From assembly GCF_041240605.1 (NCBI RefSeq), contig NZ_CP162487.1, forward strand, positions 2,425,001 through 2,489,000: a DNA stretch of 64,000 bases, written 5' to 3'. The notes below the pieces were generated by a model. The model did no database searches, was not told the DNA's origin, and was given only the letters and a program-made list of their open reading frames with translations. The DNA comes from Xanthomonas sp. DAR 80977 (GTDB lineage Bacteria; Pseudomonadota; Gammaproteobacteria; Xanthomonadales; Xanthomonadaceae). This document shows, piece by piece, positions 15,012 through 25,518 of the stretch. The first letter of the stretch is position 1; each line of letters opens with the position of its first letter. Both the position numbers and the translations under genes were made by a program.

Positions 15012-15404
15012 CTAGCGCGGGGGCCGCACCATGCGCGCGAGCAGGTGCTCGACCACGCGCTCGGGCTGCGTGGTGCGGCCGACGTGCGCCGAGGACATCT
15101 GGATGATCGAGCTGCGCCGCGCGGTCAGCCAGTGGAAGCGTGCGCGCGGCGGCAGCAGCGCGATCGGGCCGGCATCGGCGTCGCCGCGGCAGATCGCCGG
15201 GATTGCATCCAAGTAGGGGCGCAGGCGTTCGATGTCCAGGGTCGGGTCCAGCGCGTGCAGCCGTGCCGGTTCCAGTTCGATCGCCGCGTGCAGCAGCTTG
15301 GAGGTCGGGCACGACACGATCACCCCGACGTTGACGAATTCCTCGCGCTCCACCCGCGGCACCACGCGGATGATCGCGTAGTCATAGGTGTGCAGCGTGG
15401 GCAC
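15012..15404 (-). CDS. DUF3037 protein, partner of the HipA-like kinase
   Basis: The 130-residue product starts at GTG 15404 (VPTLHTYDYAIIRVVPRVEREEFVNVG). The YDYAIIRVVP and EEFVNVGVIV patterns are characteristic of DUF3037, a family of unknown function. The start codon lies 23 bases inside the end of the upstream kinase-like gene in another frame, so the pair is almost certainly translationally coupled. The open frame continues upstream, but that part is just the kinase gene read out of frame. Co-occurrence of a HipA-like kinase and DUF3037 is a recurrent pairing to my knowledge; its role is unresolved. Confidence 0.82.
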   Translation of the reverse strand: MPTLHTYDYAIIRVVPRVEREEFVNVGVIVSCPTSKLLHAAIELEPARLHALDPTLDIERLRPYLDAIPAICRGDADAGPIALLPPRARFHWLTARRSSIIQMSSAHVGRTTQPERVVEHLLARMVRPPR

Positions 15405-16158
15405 GGAGCGCCTCCTCGACGAACGCGGCGCGCAGTACCAGCCGCTGCTTGAGGTAATCGGCATAGGCCTGGCGATGCGCGTCCACGCTCGCGAAGCTGG
15501 CTTCGGCCTGCAGCCAGGCGTCCGGGATCTGCGCCACGATCGCGTCGATGACCGCATCGGTCAGCCGCGGCGCCAGTTCCGCGTCGGCCTGGGCGATGGC
15601 GCTGGCGTAGGGCAGCAGCACGTGGTCGCGGATGCGCGCGAACGGCGAGGCGCAGGCGCTGCCGGCGTGCTCCCAGTCGTGGTGGAAATACAGCGCCGCG
15701 CCGTGGTCGATCAGCATCAGCTTGCCGTGCCAGACCATCAGGTTGGTATTGCGCGCGGTGCGGTCGACATTGGTGACGAAGGCGTCGAACCAGACGATCG
15801 CCGAGGCCAGCGCCGGATCCGGGCGCAATGCGGCCGGGTCGTAGTTGATCGCGCCGGGCAGGTAGTCCAGCGCCAGGTTCAGGCCGTCGCTGGCGCGGAT
15901 CAGGTCCTGGATCTCCGGATCCGGCTCGGTGCGCGCGAACTCGCGGTCGAGCAGCGCGAACACCAGCTCCGGCATCGGCAGGCCGAGCGCGCGCGCCAGT
16001 TCGCCGCCGAGCAGTTCGGCGATCAGCGCCTTCGGGCCTTGTCCGGCGCCGCGGAACTTCAGCACGTACAGGCCGTCGTCGTCGGCCTCGACCACCGCGG
16101 GCAGCGAGCCGCCTTCGCGCAGCGGGGTCACGTAGCGGGTGGCGACGACGGTTCTCAC
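15382..16158 (-). CDS. HipA-like kinase-fold protein
   Basis: A 258-residue protein with the core of a HipA/PI-kinase-like fold but no N-terminal HipA lobe and no neighbouring HipB-type antitoxin. Recognisable kinase features are the probable ATP-binding lysine (YVLKFRG, Lys34), a catalytic-loop pattern VTNVDRTARNTNL (Asp132, Asn137) and a metal-binding LIDHGAAL (Asp151). All key residues are present, so activity is plausible. I chose the GTG at 16158 (VRTVVATRYVTPL), because upstream sequence in this frame is Arg-rich and non-conserved. It overlaps the DUF3037 gene by 23 bases. The substrate is unknown; a toxin role is only inference. Confidence 0.82.
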   Translation of the reverse strand: MRTVVATRYVTPLREGGSLPAVVEADDDGLYVLKFRGAGQGPKALIAELLGGELARALGLPMPELVFALLDREFARTEPDPEIQDLIRASDGLNLALDYLPGAINYDPAALRPDPALASAIVWFDAFVTNVDRTARNTNLMVWHGKLMLIDHGAALYFHHDWEHAGSACASPFARIRDHVLLPYASAIAQADAELAPRLTDAVIDAIVAQIPDAWLQAEASFASVDAHRQAYADYLKQRLVLRAAFVEEALRAHAAHL

Positions 16159-16407
16159 GCGGGTTCCGATGCGGCGGCGAGGGCAGGGCGGCAAGCCTAG
16201 CCGATGCCGGCGGCGCTTGGCGAATCGGTGCGGCGCGCGGCATCGGACCACATCGAACGCAGTGTGCGGGTTTGGCGCGGCGTTCGGGGCCAGGCGCGAC
16301 AGCTGGCAATGCACCGGGCCGGCCGATTCCGCGGCCGCAACGGTCTTGGTCCGGCCTCGCCGCCGTTGTGCGGCCTGCGCACGCGGCGACGCCGCGCTCG
16401 CGAGCGC

Positions 16408-17034
16408 TCAGTCCAGGTAGGCGCGCATCAGCGTGGCCAGGTGCGCGCGTTCGCTCTCGCGCAGGAACGGGCTGATCAGCAGCATCACCTGCACGATGCC
16501 GTGGCGGATCGCCAGTTGCTCGTCCTTCTCGCCGCGCGCGGCGGCGTAGTTGAGCCAGAACGTGGCCACCACCAGCACGTTGGTGGCGATGCCGCCCAGC
16601 TCCTGCGCGGTGGCGCGCATCGCCCCGGCCTGCGCCAGTCCCTGGAACACCGCCTGGGTGCTGTCGTCGGCGCGGCGCAGGATGCGCGCGAAACGCAGGC
16701 GCAGGCGCCGGCTGCGGCTGAGGATCTCGATCAGGTCGCGGTACAGGAAGCGGTAGTCCCAGATGCACTCGAACACCAGGTGCAGCTGCAGCCAGATGTC
16801 CTCCAGCCCGGGCAGGCGCGCGCTCGGCAACTCCAGCGCCGCGTCCATGCGCTCCTCGTAGCGCGCGAACAGGTGCTCGATGATGTCGTCCTTGTTGCGG
16901 AAGTGGTAGTACAGGTTGCCGGGGCTGATCTCCAGCTCGTCGGCGATGTGGTTGGTGGTGACGTGCGGCTCGCCCTGCGCGTTGAACATCGCCAGGGCCG
17001 TGTCGAGGATGCGCCGGCGGGTGTCGCGCGCCAT
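16408..17034 (-). CDS. TetR/AcrR-family transcriptional regulator
   Basis: This 208-residue protein has an N-terminal helix-turn-helix of TetR type (RRRILDTALAMFN...ITADEL-like segment, then EISPGNLYYHFRNKDDIIEHLF, about residues 5-55). A helical ligand-binding domain follows. Its ATG overlaps the stop codon of the acyl-CoA-binding protein gene (TGATG), so the two are co-translated. The linkage suggests that it senses a fatty acid or acyl-CoA, but this is inference. Confidence 0.92.
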   Translation of the reverse strand: MARDTRRRILDTALAMFNAQGEPHVTTNHIADELEISPGNLYYHFRNKDDIIEHLFARYEERMDAALELPSARLPGLEDIWLQLHLVFECIWDYRFLYRDLIEILSRSRRLRLRFARILRRADDSTQAVFQGLAQAGAMRATAQELGGIATNVLVVATFWLNYAAARGEKDEQLAIRHGIVQVMLLISPFLRESERAHLATLMRAYLD

Positions 17035-17291
17035 CAGGCCAGCAGCTTCTTCACCAGGTCCACGTACTTCTTCTGCGCCTCGGCCTGCGGCATGCCCTTG
17101 AGCTTGGCCCAGGCCTCGTACTTGGCGGTGCCGACGAAATCGAAGAAGCCGGGCTTGGCGCCGGCGACGTCGCCTTCCGCGCCCTGTTTGTACAGCGAAT
17201 ACAGGCGCAGCAAGGTGTCGTTGTCGGGACGCTCCTCGCGCTGCTTGATGTCCTTGGCCGCTTTCTCGAAGGCCGCCTTGATGTCTGCCAT
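17034..17291 (-). CDS. Acyl-CoA-binding protein (ACBP)
   Basis: An 85-residue four-helix ACBP. Conserved family features are the LLRLYSLYKQGAEGDV segment, then PGFFDFVGTAKYEAWAKLKG with the Lys/Trp pattern that contacts CoA, and the final YVDLVKKLLA helix. These cytosolic proteins bind long-chain acyl-CoA esters and buffer or deliver them to enzymes. The gene ends at the start codon of the TetR-type regulator (TGATG overlap), forming a two-gene unit. ACBPs are patchily distributed in bacteria. Possible recipients in this window include the fatty acyl-CoA reductase at 27.9 kb. Confidence 0.94.
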   Translation of the reverse strand: MADIKAAFEKAAKDIKQREERPDNDTLLRLYSLYKQGAEGDVAGAKPGFFDFVGTAKYEAWAKLKGMPQAEAQKKYVDLVKKLLA

Positions 17292-17388
17292 GGTGCTGCT
17301 CCCGCCCGGACCGGCACGCATCACAGCACGGGCGACCGGTCCGGTCAACGCGGCGGCAGCGGGCGCGGGCCTGCCCGGCGCGGGCGCG

Positions 17389-18117
17389 TCAGGCCACCGG
17401 TGCCGTATGCGCGTGTTCGCCGGCCTGGATCTGCGCCTGCCGGGCCAGCGAGGCCTTGGCCGCGATCGAGCGGATGGCGTCGGTCACGTCGGCGAGCGGG
17501 ACATGGCTGCTCAGGCGCTGGAAGGTGTCGCGGCTGTTGTAGCCGGAGCCGTCCTTGAGGTACAGCTCGTACATCGACAGCAGTTCGGTGCAGGCGGCGG
17601 TCAGCGTATCCACGTTGCCCCTGGCCAGGGCGTGGCCGATCTGGTCCAGGCTGTGCAGGCAGTCGGACAGCCAGTGCAGGTCGTAGCGCGCGGAACTGAG
17701 TTCCGGCGCGTTGTGGCCGCGGCTGTAGGCGCTGTAGCGGCGGATGCTCCTGGCCACGCGCGCCACGTGCGCGAGCAGGGTGCCGATCTCGGTGGCGATG
17801 TCCAGGCGGTCCATCACCACGATCGGCACCGGCTGCGGCTCCATCGCCTGCTGCGCCGGCACGGCTTCCTGCGTCTGCAGGTCCAGCGTCTGCCGCAGGC
17901 TGGCATAGGCCTGCTGCAGCGTCTCCAGTTCCCGCGCGCTGGCGGCCGCACGCGCCTTCATCTGCGAAAGCGCGGCCTGGTGGCGGGCGAGGCTGTCCTG
18001 TGCGCTGGCCTGCAGTTGTTGTTCGCGGCGCGAGCGGGCGAAGAACACCCAGGCAAGCACCGTGGCGGTGAGTGCCCAGAGCGCGACGGCGGGAGTCAGG
18101 TAGATCAGGATGCCCAT
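17389..18117 (-). CDS. Membrane-anchored coiled-coil protein, unknown function
   Basis: A 242-residue protein beginning MGILIYLTPAVALWAL, with one N-terminal transmembrane helix (about 5-27). A basic RSRREQQ stop-transfer motif and a coiled coil rich in Gln/Ala (about 30-75) follow. The C-terminal helical region (about 95-225) contains ARVARSIRRYSAYSRGHN and a TFQRLSSHVPLADV segment. I do not recognise a named domain. The longer open frame upstream of ATG 18117 has no conserved appearance. It stands alone, upstream of the ACBP gene on the same strand. Confidence 0.7.
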   Translation of the reverse strand: MGILIYLTPAVALWALTATVLAWVFFARSRREQQLQASAQDSLARHQAALSQMKARAAASARELETLQQAYASLRQTLDLQTQEAVPAQQAMEPQPVPIVVMDRLDIATEIGTLLAHVARVARSIRRYSAYSRGHNAPELSSARYDLHWLSDCLHSLDQIGHALARGNVDTLTAACTELLSMYELYLKDGSGYNSRDTFQRLSSHVPLADVTDAIRSIAAKASLARQAQIQAGEHAHTAPVA

Positions 18118-18322
18118 GCAGGCTCCTCGAGACGTTGCATCTCTTGTCGGCGCCGGTTCGACGATCTTGAGCGCGACTGTCGCGATGCGTGACGGCGTTC
18201 CGGCTACGTTCCAGGCGGCGCGCTTTCCACTGCGTTTGCGCTCGCCCGAACGCGTGGATCGGCATGCAGGGCACTCGGCGCAGATCCGGTCCGCGCCAGG
18301 CGGCAGTCGAGCAAACGCGACG

Positions 18323-19759
18323 CTACGGGATGGGCTTGGACAGCGCCTTCGACTTCGCGTACAGCGCCTTGGCGATCTCGGCATCGCCCAGCGCAGCGCG
18401 GCATTCGGCCAGGCTGTCCCAGGCATTGGCCGAGTCCGGATACAGCTCGGTGTTGAGGGTGAACACCTTCAGCGCCCTGCCTGCACCGAGACTCTCGCGG
18501 ATGGCGTAGCCGCTGGCGTTGATCGCGCGTTCCCGCTCATTGGCGGGGACGCCGCTGCCGTCGCGCAGCCACGCACGCATGGCGTCCGCGGCTCCGGCGC
18601 TTTCGTCCATCGCATAGGCGATCAGGCGTTCGGCGAGGACCGCATGCGGGAACTCCTTCGGCGCGACCTGCGCCATCGTGCTTTCCACCAGCGTGCTGGA
18701 CCAGACATTGCGGGCGCTGCCGTTGGTGAAGTACACGAATACCCAGTAGCCGTCGGTCAGGGTGCCCTTGTAGGCCAGTCTCGCCCGCACGCGGGTGCCG
18801 CCATCGTGGCCGACCTGGGTATAGCCATCGCTGCGGGTGGTATCCCAACCGGTGGAGAAGAAGTTGTTGCCGCCGCCGGTCAGCGTCTGCGGTTGCCACA
18901 GTCTTTCCAGGGTGGCTGTGCGCACCAGCTTGCCGTTGGCCAGCGCCTGCAGGAATCGGTTCATGTCGCCGACGGTGGTCTGCAGATCGGCGTGGCCCCA
19001 GCCGTAGTCAGGCCACGGATCTTCATTGGCCGGCTGCAGCGTGCCGTCCTTGCCGATGTACGGCACGGCCGCGCGATCCGGCGGGACGCTGGCCAGACCC
19101 CACGACGTGCTGCGCATCTTCAGTGGCTGCAGGATGCGTTCGCGTGCGATGGCGGGGTAGGGCTTGCGGTAATGCGCTTCCAGCAGGGCAGTCAGCACCA
19201 GGTAGTTGGCCTGCGTGTACTGCGCACGGCTGCCGGTGGCGAACTGCATCGGTGCCGCGCCGGCAACCTTCAGCGCAGCGGCAAGGTCGGGCGCCACGCC
19301 GGGGTAGCCCTTGCTCACCCAACGGTTGTCCACCCGGCCGTAGTACTCGGCAATGCCGGAACTGTGATTGAGGAAATCGCGCACGTGGATCGCCTGCCAC
19401 GCGGCCGGCAGGTCCGGGACGTAGCGGCTGGCGGGGGCGTCCAGATCCACCGCGCCCTGATCCACCAGCTGCATCACCAACGTGCTGGTCAACAGCTTGG
19501 CCATCGACTGCGCGGCGAAGATGGAATCCACGGTGGCTGCCGCGTGGGTGCCGCGCTCGCGTTCACCGCTGGCGCCCCGGTAGAGCACCTGGCCGTTGTG
19601 TGCGACCAGCACCGCCTGACCGGCGATGCCATAGCGTTCGCGGTTGGCCTGCAACTGGGCGTCCAACCGCGAGGCGAGGCCGTGCGGTGTCTCCCGAGCC
19701 GAAGCAGGCAGGCTGCCGAGCAGGGCGCAGAGCAGTGCGGCAGCAAGGGCGCGATACAT
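18323..19759 (-). CDS. Exported serine hydrolase, class C beta-lactamase/esterase fold
   Basis: This 478-residue protein has a Sec signal peptide (to about residue 21, ASA|RE). Its penicillin-binding/beta-lactamase fold contains the SxxK motif SMAK (Ser85, Lys88). YTQANYL is a probable Tyr-x-Asn element, and HDGGTR (about residue 300) lies near the usual KTG/HxG position. The last 80 residues are helical and TPR-like (YPDSANAWDSLAECRAALGD). Members of this broad family include peptidases, esterases and beta-lactamases; nothing here points to antibiotic hydrolysis. It is convergent with nothing obvious and lies just downstream of hutU on the same strand. Confidence 0.88.
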   Translation of the reverse strand: MYRALAAALLCALLGSLPASARETPHGLASRLDAQLQANRERYGIAGQAVLVAHNGQVLYRGASGERERGTHAAATVDSIFAAQSMAKLLTSTLVMQLVDQGAVDLDAPASRYVPDLPAAWQAIHVRDFLNHSSGIAEYYGRVDNRWVSKGYPGVAPDLAAALKVAGAAPMQFATGSRAQYTQANYLVLTALLEAHYRKPYPAIARERILQPLKMRSTSWGLASVPPDRAAVPYIGKDGTLQPANEDPWPDYGWGHADLQTTVGDMNRFLQALANGKLVRTATLERLWQPQTLTGGGNNFFSTGWDTTRSDGYTQVGHDGGTRVRARLAYKGTLTDGYWVFVYFTNGSARNVWSSTLVESTMAQVAPKEFPHAVLAERLIAYAMDESAGAADAMRAWLRDGSGVPANERERAINASGYAIRESLGAGRALKVFTLNTELYPDSANAWDSLAECRAALGDAEIAKALYAKSKALSKPIP

Positions 19760-19954
19760 CGCGGTGATCCGTCAGCGGCGATGGCGCATCATCTTCACGA
19801 CAGGCGACAGGGTCAAGCGTGTGTCGCCGAGCCTTTGCCCGGCTGCTCTTGTATCAGGCACCGTGCACCCGGACCCATTGCGCCGAGCATGCTCGGCTTC
19901 AGAGAAAGCGGGCGATCACCGGCCAACGGCCAGCACCCACCCAGCGGCACGCGA

Positions 19955-21622
<1,668 letters not shown>

Positions 21623-21687
21623 GCGGGATTCCTTGATGTGGAAAGTCCGCACATGCAGGTGCGGAGATATGCGAAGGATGCGCAGCG

Positions 21688-22569
21688 TCAAACGTCCGTG
21701 GAGGGCGGTGCGGGGCGCGGCGAGGGATGCGCGCTGCCGCGGGCGAAGTCCAGGCACGCCTGCAGCACCTGCTGCAACACCGCGCGCAGCGGCGCGGCGG
21801 CGTCGGGCCGCCACGGCGAGGGCCAGTTGTCCGGCGCCACTTCGGCCGGTTCGTGCATGTAGCCGCGGCAGGCCAGCTCCATCTGGATCGCGTGCACGCC
21901 CTGCGCCGGCGCGGCGTGGTGGCGCGTGCTCCAGCCGCCCTTGAAGCGGCCGTTGCGCACGTGGCTGAAGCCGCTGCCGGCGCAGACCCGCTCGACCGCG
22001 TCGGCCAGCGCCGGGGCGCAACTGGTGTCGTTCGCGCCGGAGGGACCGGCGCTGCCGATGTTGAACTGCGGCAGCTCGCCGTCGAACAGGTGCGGGATGC
22101 GCGAGCGGATCGAATGCGCGTCGTAGACCACGATGGCCGGGTGACGCGCACGCAGCCGTTCGATTTCCGCGTCGAGGGCGGCGTGGTAGGGAGCGAACCA
22201 GCGCGCGCGGCGCGCGGCGATCTCGTCCGCGTCCGGCTCGGCGCCGGGGCGGTACAGCGGTTGCGCGTCGAAGGTGGTCAGCGGGCACAGGCCGGTGGTG
22301 TTCTGCCCGGGATACAGCGAGGTGCCGCCGGGGTCGCGATTGACGTCGATGACCGAACGCGAGATCGCAGTGCGCACGGTGGTGGCGCCGAGCGCGGTGG
22401 CGAAGTCGTACAGCTGGTGCACCCACCAGTCGGCATCGCGTTGCGCCAGCCACGGCGACACGAAGCGCTCGGCCAGCGCTGCCGGCAGCTCGGTGCCGGT
22501 GTGCGGGAAGCTGACGATCAGCGGCGCGTCGCCGCGGTGGATGCTGAGCCAGTCGGGGAGGGACGTCAT
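21688..22569 (-). CDS. hutG: N-formylglutamate deformylase
   Basis: A 293-residue N-formylglutamate amidohydrolase that releases glutamate and formate, the last step of the five-enzyme histidine route. Characteristic segments are [10 protein letters not shown] (about 20-29), [39 protein letters not shown] and [26 protein letters not shown]. Metal ligands are likely in the DAHS and HHA motifs. I chose ATG 22569 ([13 protein letters not shown]) because the preceding open frame is the hutG-hutH palindromic repeat. Its presence with hutF fits the formylglutamate rather than the formamide-releasing branch. Confidence 0.95.
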   Translation of the reverse strand: MTSLPDWLSIHRGDAPLIVSFPHTGTELPAALAERFVSPWLAQRDADWWVHQLYDFATALGATTVRTAISRSVIDVNRDPGGTSLYPGQNTTGLCPLTTFDAQPLYRPGAEPDADEIAARRARWFAPYHAALDAEIERLRARHPAIVVYDAHSIRSRIPHLFDGELPQFNIGSAGPSGANDTSCAPALADAVERVCAGSGFSHVRNGRFKGGWSTRHHAAPAQGVHAIQMELACRGYMHEPAEVAPDNWPSPWRPDAAAPLRAVLQQVLQACLDFARGSAHPSPRPAPPSTDV

Positions 22570-22602
22570 AAGGCCTCGCGTTTTTGCGTGCTTTCGGTCT
22601 TT

Positions 22603-22710
22603 CTGCAGGAGCGGCTCTACGTGGCCTTGGGCCATCAGCCGCGACCGGGATTTCCCGGTGACGCCCGGTCGCGGCTGATGGCCCAAGGCCACGTAGAGCC
22701 GCTCCTGCAG
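22603..22710. repeat. Perfect 47-bp inverted repeat between hutH and hutG
   Basis: The left arm (22603-22649) and right arm (22664-22710) are exact complements over 47 bases, separated by 14 bases. The arms start CTGCAGGAGCGGCTCTACGT and include TGGGCCATCAGCCGCGACCG. The right arm ends 4 bases before the hutH stop codon. Transcribed within the hut operon, it would fold into a very stable hairpin. A half relative lies at 38672-38720. Confidence 0.93.
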
Positions 22711-22714
22711 GGGG

Positions 22715-24256
22715 TCATGGTCCGGACGTTGCATCGGGTAGGGACACGTCGACCGCCTCCGCCAGCGCGCCGCCGCGCACCAGCGCGGTGGCGGCCAGCA
22801 TGTCCGGGTGGAAATAGCGGTCGTCCTGCAGCGTCGGCACCTGCGCGCGCAGCAAGGCGCGCGCCGCCTCCAGCGCGGCGCTGGAGGTCAGCGGCGCGTG
22901 GAAGTCGCAGCCCTGCGCGGCGGCCAGCAGTTCGATGCCGACCACGTTGGCCGCGTTCTCGGCCATCGCCAGCAGGCGCCGCGCGCCGTGCGCGGCCATC
23001 GATACGTGGTCTTCCTGGTTGGCCGAGGTCGGGATCGAATCGACGCTGGCCGGGTAGGCGCGCTGCTTGTTCTCCGACACCAGCGCCGCGGCGGTGACCT
23101 GCGGGATCATGAAACCGGAATTGAGCCCCGGCTTCGGGGTCAGGAACGCCGGCAGCCCGGACAGCGCCGGATCCACCAGCATGGCGACGCGGCGTTCGCT
23201 GATCGAGCCGATCTCGCACACCGCCAGCGCCAGCATGTCGGCGGCGAAGGCCACCGGCTCGGCGTGGAAGTTGCCGCCGGACAGCGCCTCGCCGGTGTCG
23301 CTGAACACCAGCGGATTGTCGGACACGCCGTTGGCCTCGATCGCCAGCGTGGTCGCGGCCTGGCGCATCACGTCCAGCGCCGCGCCCATCACTTGCGGCT
23401 GGCAGCGCAGGCAGTACGGATCCTGCACGCGCACGTCGTTGTCGCGGTGCGAGTCGCGGATCGCCGAGCCGCGCATCAGCTCGCGCAGCGCGGCGGCGGT
23501 GGCGATCTGCCCGCGCTGGCCGCGCAAGGCATGGATGCGCGGATCGAACGGGGTGTCCGAGCCCTTCGCCGCCTCGGTGGACAGCGCGCCGGCGACCAGC
23601 GCGGCATGGAACACGCGTTCGATCTCGAACAGCCCGGCCAAGGCGTAGGCGGTGGAGTACTGGGTGCCGTTGAGCAGCGCCAGCCCCTCCTTGGCGCCCA
23701 GCGCCAGCGGCTGCAGCCCGGCCTGCGCCAGCGCCTGCGCGGCGGGCAGGCGCTGGCCACCGACGAAGGCTTCGCCGACGCCGATCATCACCGTCGCCAG
23801 ATGCGCCAGCGGCGCCAGGTCGCCGGAGGCGCCGACCGAGCCCTGGCACGGCACCACCGGGATCACGTCGTGGCGCAGCAGCGCTTCCAGCAGCGCCAGC
23901 GTGGCCGGGCGCACACCGGAGGCGCCCTGCGCCAGGCTGGCCAGCTTCAGCGCAAGCATCAGCCGCACCACCGGCACCGGCATCGGCTCGCCGACCCCGG
24001 CCGCATGCGACAGCACGATATTGCGCTGCAAGGTGTCCAGGTCCTCGCGCTCGATGCGCACGCTGGCCAGCTTGCCGAAGCCGGTGTTGATGCCGTACAC
24101 CGGCGCGCCCTTGGCGACGATCGCCTCCACCGTCTGCGCGCTGCGCAGCACAGTCTCGGCGCAGGCCGGATCCAGGCGCACGCCGGCGCCACGGTACACG
24201 GCGCGCCACTGCGCCAGGCTCACTGCGCCCGGGCGCAGCACGATCTCGTTGCTCAT
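22715..24256 (-). CDS. hutH: Histidine ammonia-lyase
   Basis: This 513-residue lyase removes ammonia from histidine to give urocanate. The electrophilic MIO cofactor forms from the Ala143-Ser144-Gly145 triplet in [15 protein letters not shown]. Other landmarks are [16 protein letters not shown] and the [16 protein letters not shown] region. The length is standard. Its ATG overlaps the hutI stop (ATGA), so the two are translationally coupled. A large palindrome follows the stop and separates it from hutG. Confidence 0.97.
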   Translation of the reverse strand: MSNEIVLRPGAVSLAQWRAVYRGAGVRLDPACAETVLRSAQTVEAIVAKGAPVYGINTGFGKLASVRIEREDLDTLQRNIVLSHAAGVGEPMPVPVVRLMLALKLASLAQGASGVRPATLALLEALLRHDVIPVVPCQGSVGASGDLAPLAHLATVMIGVGEAFVGGQRLPAAQALAQAGLQPLALGAKEGLALLNGTQYSTAYALAGLFEIERVFHAALVAGALSTEAAKGSDTPFDPRIHALRGQRGQIATAAALRELMRGSAIRDSHRDNDVRVQDPYCLRCQPQVMGAALDVMRQAATTLAIEANGVSDNPLVFSDTGEALSGGNFHAEPVAFAADMLALAVCEIGSISERRVAMLVDPALSGLPAFLTPKPGLNSGFMIPQVTAAALVSENKQRAYPASVDSIPTSANQEDHVSMAAHGARRLLAMAENAANVVGIELLAAAQGCDFHAPLTSSAALEAARALLRAQVPTLQDDRYFHPDMLAATALVRGGALAEAVDVSLPDATSGP

Positions 24257-25461
24257 TGTCCCCTCCAGATGCGCGCATGCAGCGGGTTGAAGCCCATGCG
24301 GTAGACCAGTTCGGCCGGTTCTTCGATGTCCCAGATCGCCAGGTCGCAGTGCAGCCCGGCGCGCAGCCGGCCGACCTGCTCCTGGCGTCCCAGCGCGCGC
24401 GCCGCTTCGCGGGTGAAGCCGGCGATGCATTCGGCCACGGTCATGCGGAACAGCGTCGCCGCCAGGTTCATCGCCAGCAGCGGGCTGGTCAGCGGCGAGG
24501 TGCCGGGATTGCAGTCGGTGGCCAGCGCACGCGGCACGCCGGCGGCGCGCAGCGCGGCGATCGGCGGCAGCTGGGTGTCGCGGGTGAAGTAGAACGCGCC
24601 CGGCAGCAGCACCGCCACGGTGCCGGCCGCGGCCATCGCGGCCACGCCGGCGTCGTCGAGGTATTCCACGTGGTCGGCCGAGCGTGCGCCGTAGCGCGCC
24701 GCCAGCGCCGCGCCGCCCTGGTTGGACAGCTGCTCGGCATGGATCTTCAGCGCCAGGCCATGGCGCTGCGCGGCCTGGAACACCTGCTCGGTCTGCGCCG
24801 GGCTGAAGGCCAGGTGCTCGCAGAACACGTCCACCGCCTCGGCCAGGCCCTGCGCGGCGACTTCCGGGATCATGCGTTCGCAGACCTCGTCGATGTAGGC
24901 CTGCGCGTCGGCGCCGGGCGGCACCGCGTGCGCGCCGAGGAAGGTCGGCGCCACCGCCACCGGGCGCAGTTCGCCCAGGCGCCGCGCCACCCGCAGCAGG
25001 CGCAGTTCGTCGTCCAGGGTCAGCCCGTAGCCGGACTTGATCTCCACCGTGGTCACGCCCTCGGCCAGCAGCGCGTCCAGCCGCGGCAGGCTGGCGGCGA
25101 GCAATGCGGCTTCGTCGGCGGCGCGGGTGGCGCGGACGGTGGAGACGATGCCGCCGCCGGCGCGGGCGATGTCGGCGTAGCTGGCGCCGAGCAGGCGTTG
25201 CTCGAACTCGCCGGCGCGGTTGCCGGCGTAGACCAGGTGGGTGTGGCAGTCGATCAGGCCCGGGCCGATCCAGCGCCCGCCGCAGTCGACGCTGCGCAGC
25301 GCGGCCAGCGGCTCCGGCAGCGCCGCGGCGGCGCCGGCGTAGACGATGCGCCCGTCGCGGCAGGCGATCACGCCGTCGCGGACCTGCCCCAGCCCGCCGT
25401 CCTCGGCGTCCAGCGTCATCAGGTGGGCGTTGTGCCAGAGCGTGTCGCAGGGCATGGTCAC
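24253..25461 (-). CDS. hutI: Imidazolonepropionase
   Basis: A 402-residue amidohydrolase that opens the imidazolone ring to give N-formimidoylglutamate. It has the metal-binding [15 protein letters not shown], a [16 protein letters not shown] segment, [10 protein letters not shown] (further ligand His) and [11 protein letters not shown] with the conserved Asp. The start could be GTG 25461 or ATG 25455 ([11 protein letters not shown]); the latter is equally plausible, and neither has a strong ribosome site. It is the first gene of the leftward hut operon and overlaps hutH by four bases. The promoter region it shares with hutF carries the HutC-type palindrome. Confidence 0.96.
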   Translation of the reverse strand: MTMPCDTLWHNAHLMTLDAEDGGLGQVRDGVIACRDGRIVYAGAAAALPEPLAALRSVDCGGRWIGPGLIDCHTHLVYAGNRAGEFEQRLLGASYADIARAGGGIVSTVRATRAADEAALLAASLPRLDALLAEGVTTVEIKSGYGLTLDDELRLLRVARRLGELRPVAVAPTFLGAHAVPPGADAQAYIDEVCERMIPEVAAQGLAEAVDVFCEHLAFSPAQTEQVFQAAQRHGLALKIHAEQLSNQGGAALAARYGARSADHVEYLDDAGVAAMAAAGTVAVLLPGAFYFTRDTQLPPIAALRAAGVPRALATDCNPGTSPLTSPLLAMNLAATLFRMTVAECIAGFTREAARALGRQEQVGRLRAGLHCDLAIWDIEEPAELVYRMGFNPLHARIWRGQ

Positions 25462-25481
25462 GGGCGGGCTCGTCGGTTATT

Positions 25482-25493
25482 TTGTATATACAA
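25482..25493. promoter_or_regulatory. HutC-type operator between hutI and hutF
   Basis: A perfect 12-bp palindrome TTGTATATACAA sits in the AT-rich divergent promoter region. It matches the TGTATATACA core that GntR/HutC repressors recognise in other proteobacteria. It is 21 bases from the hutI start and 26 bases from the hutF start, well placed to block both promoters until urocanate relieves HutC. Confidence 0.85.
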
Positions 25494-25518
25494 TATTGTG
25501 GTCGACGGAGGGTGTCCA

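Noticed and set aside
18323-19759. Antibiotic-resistance beta-lactamase
   Set aside because: The SxxK fold is shared by many esterases and peptidases, and nothing specific to antibiotic hydrolysis is visible.
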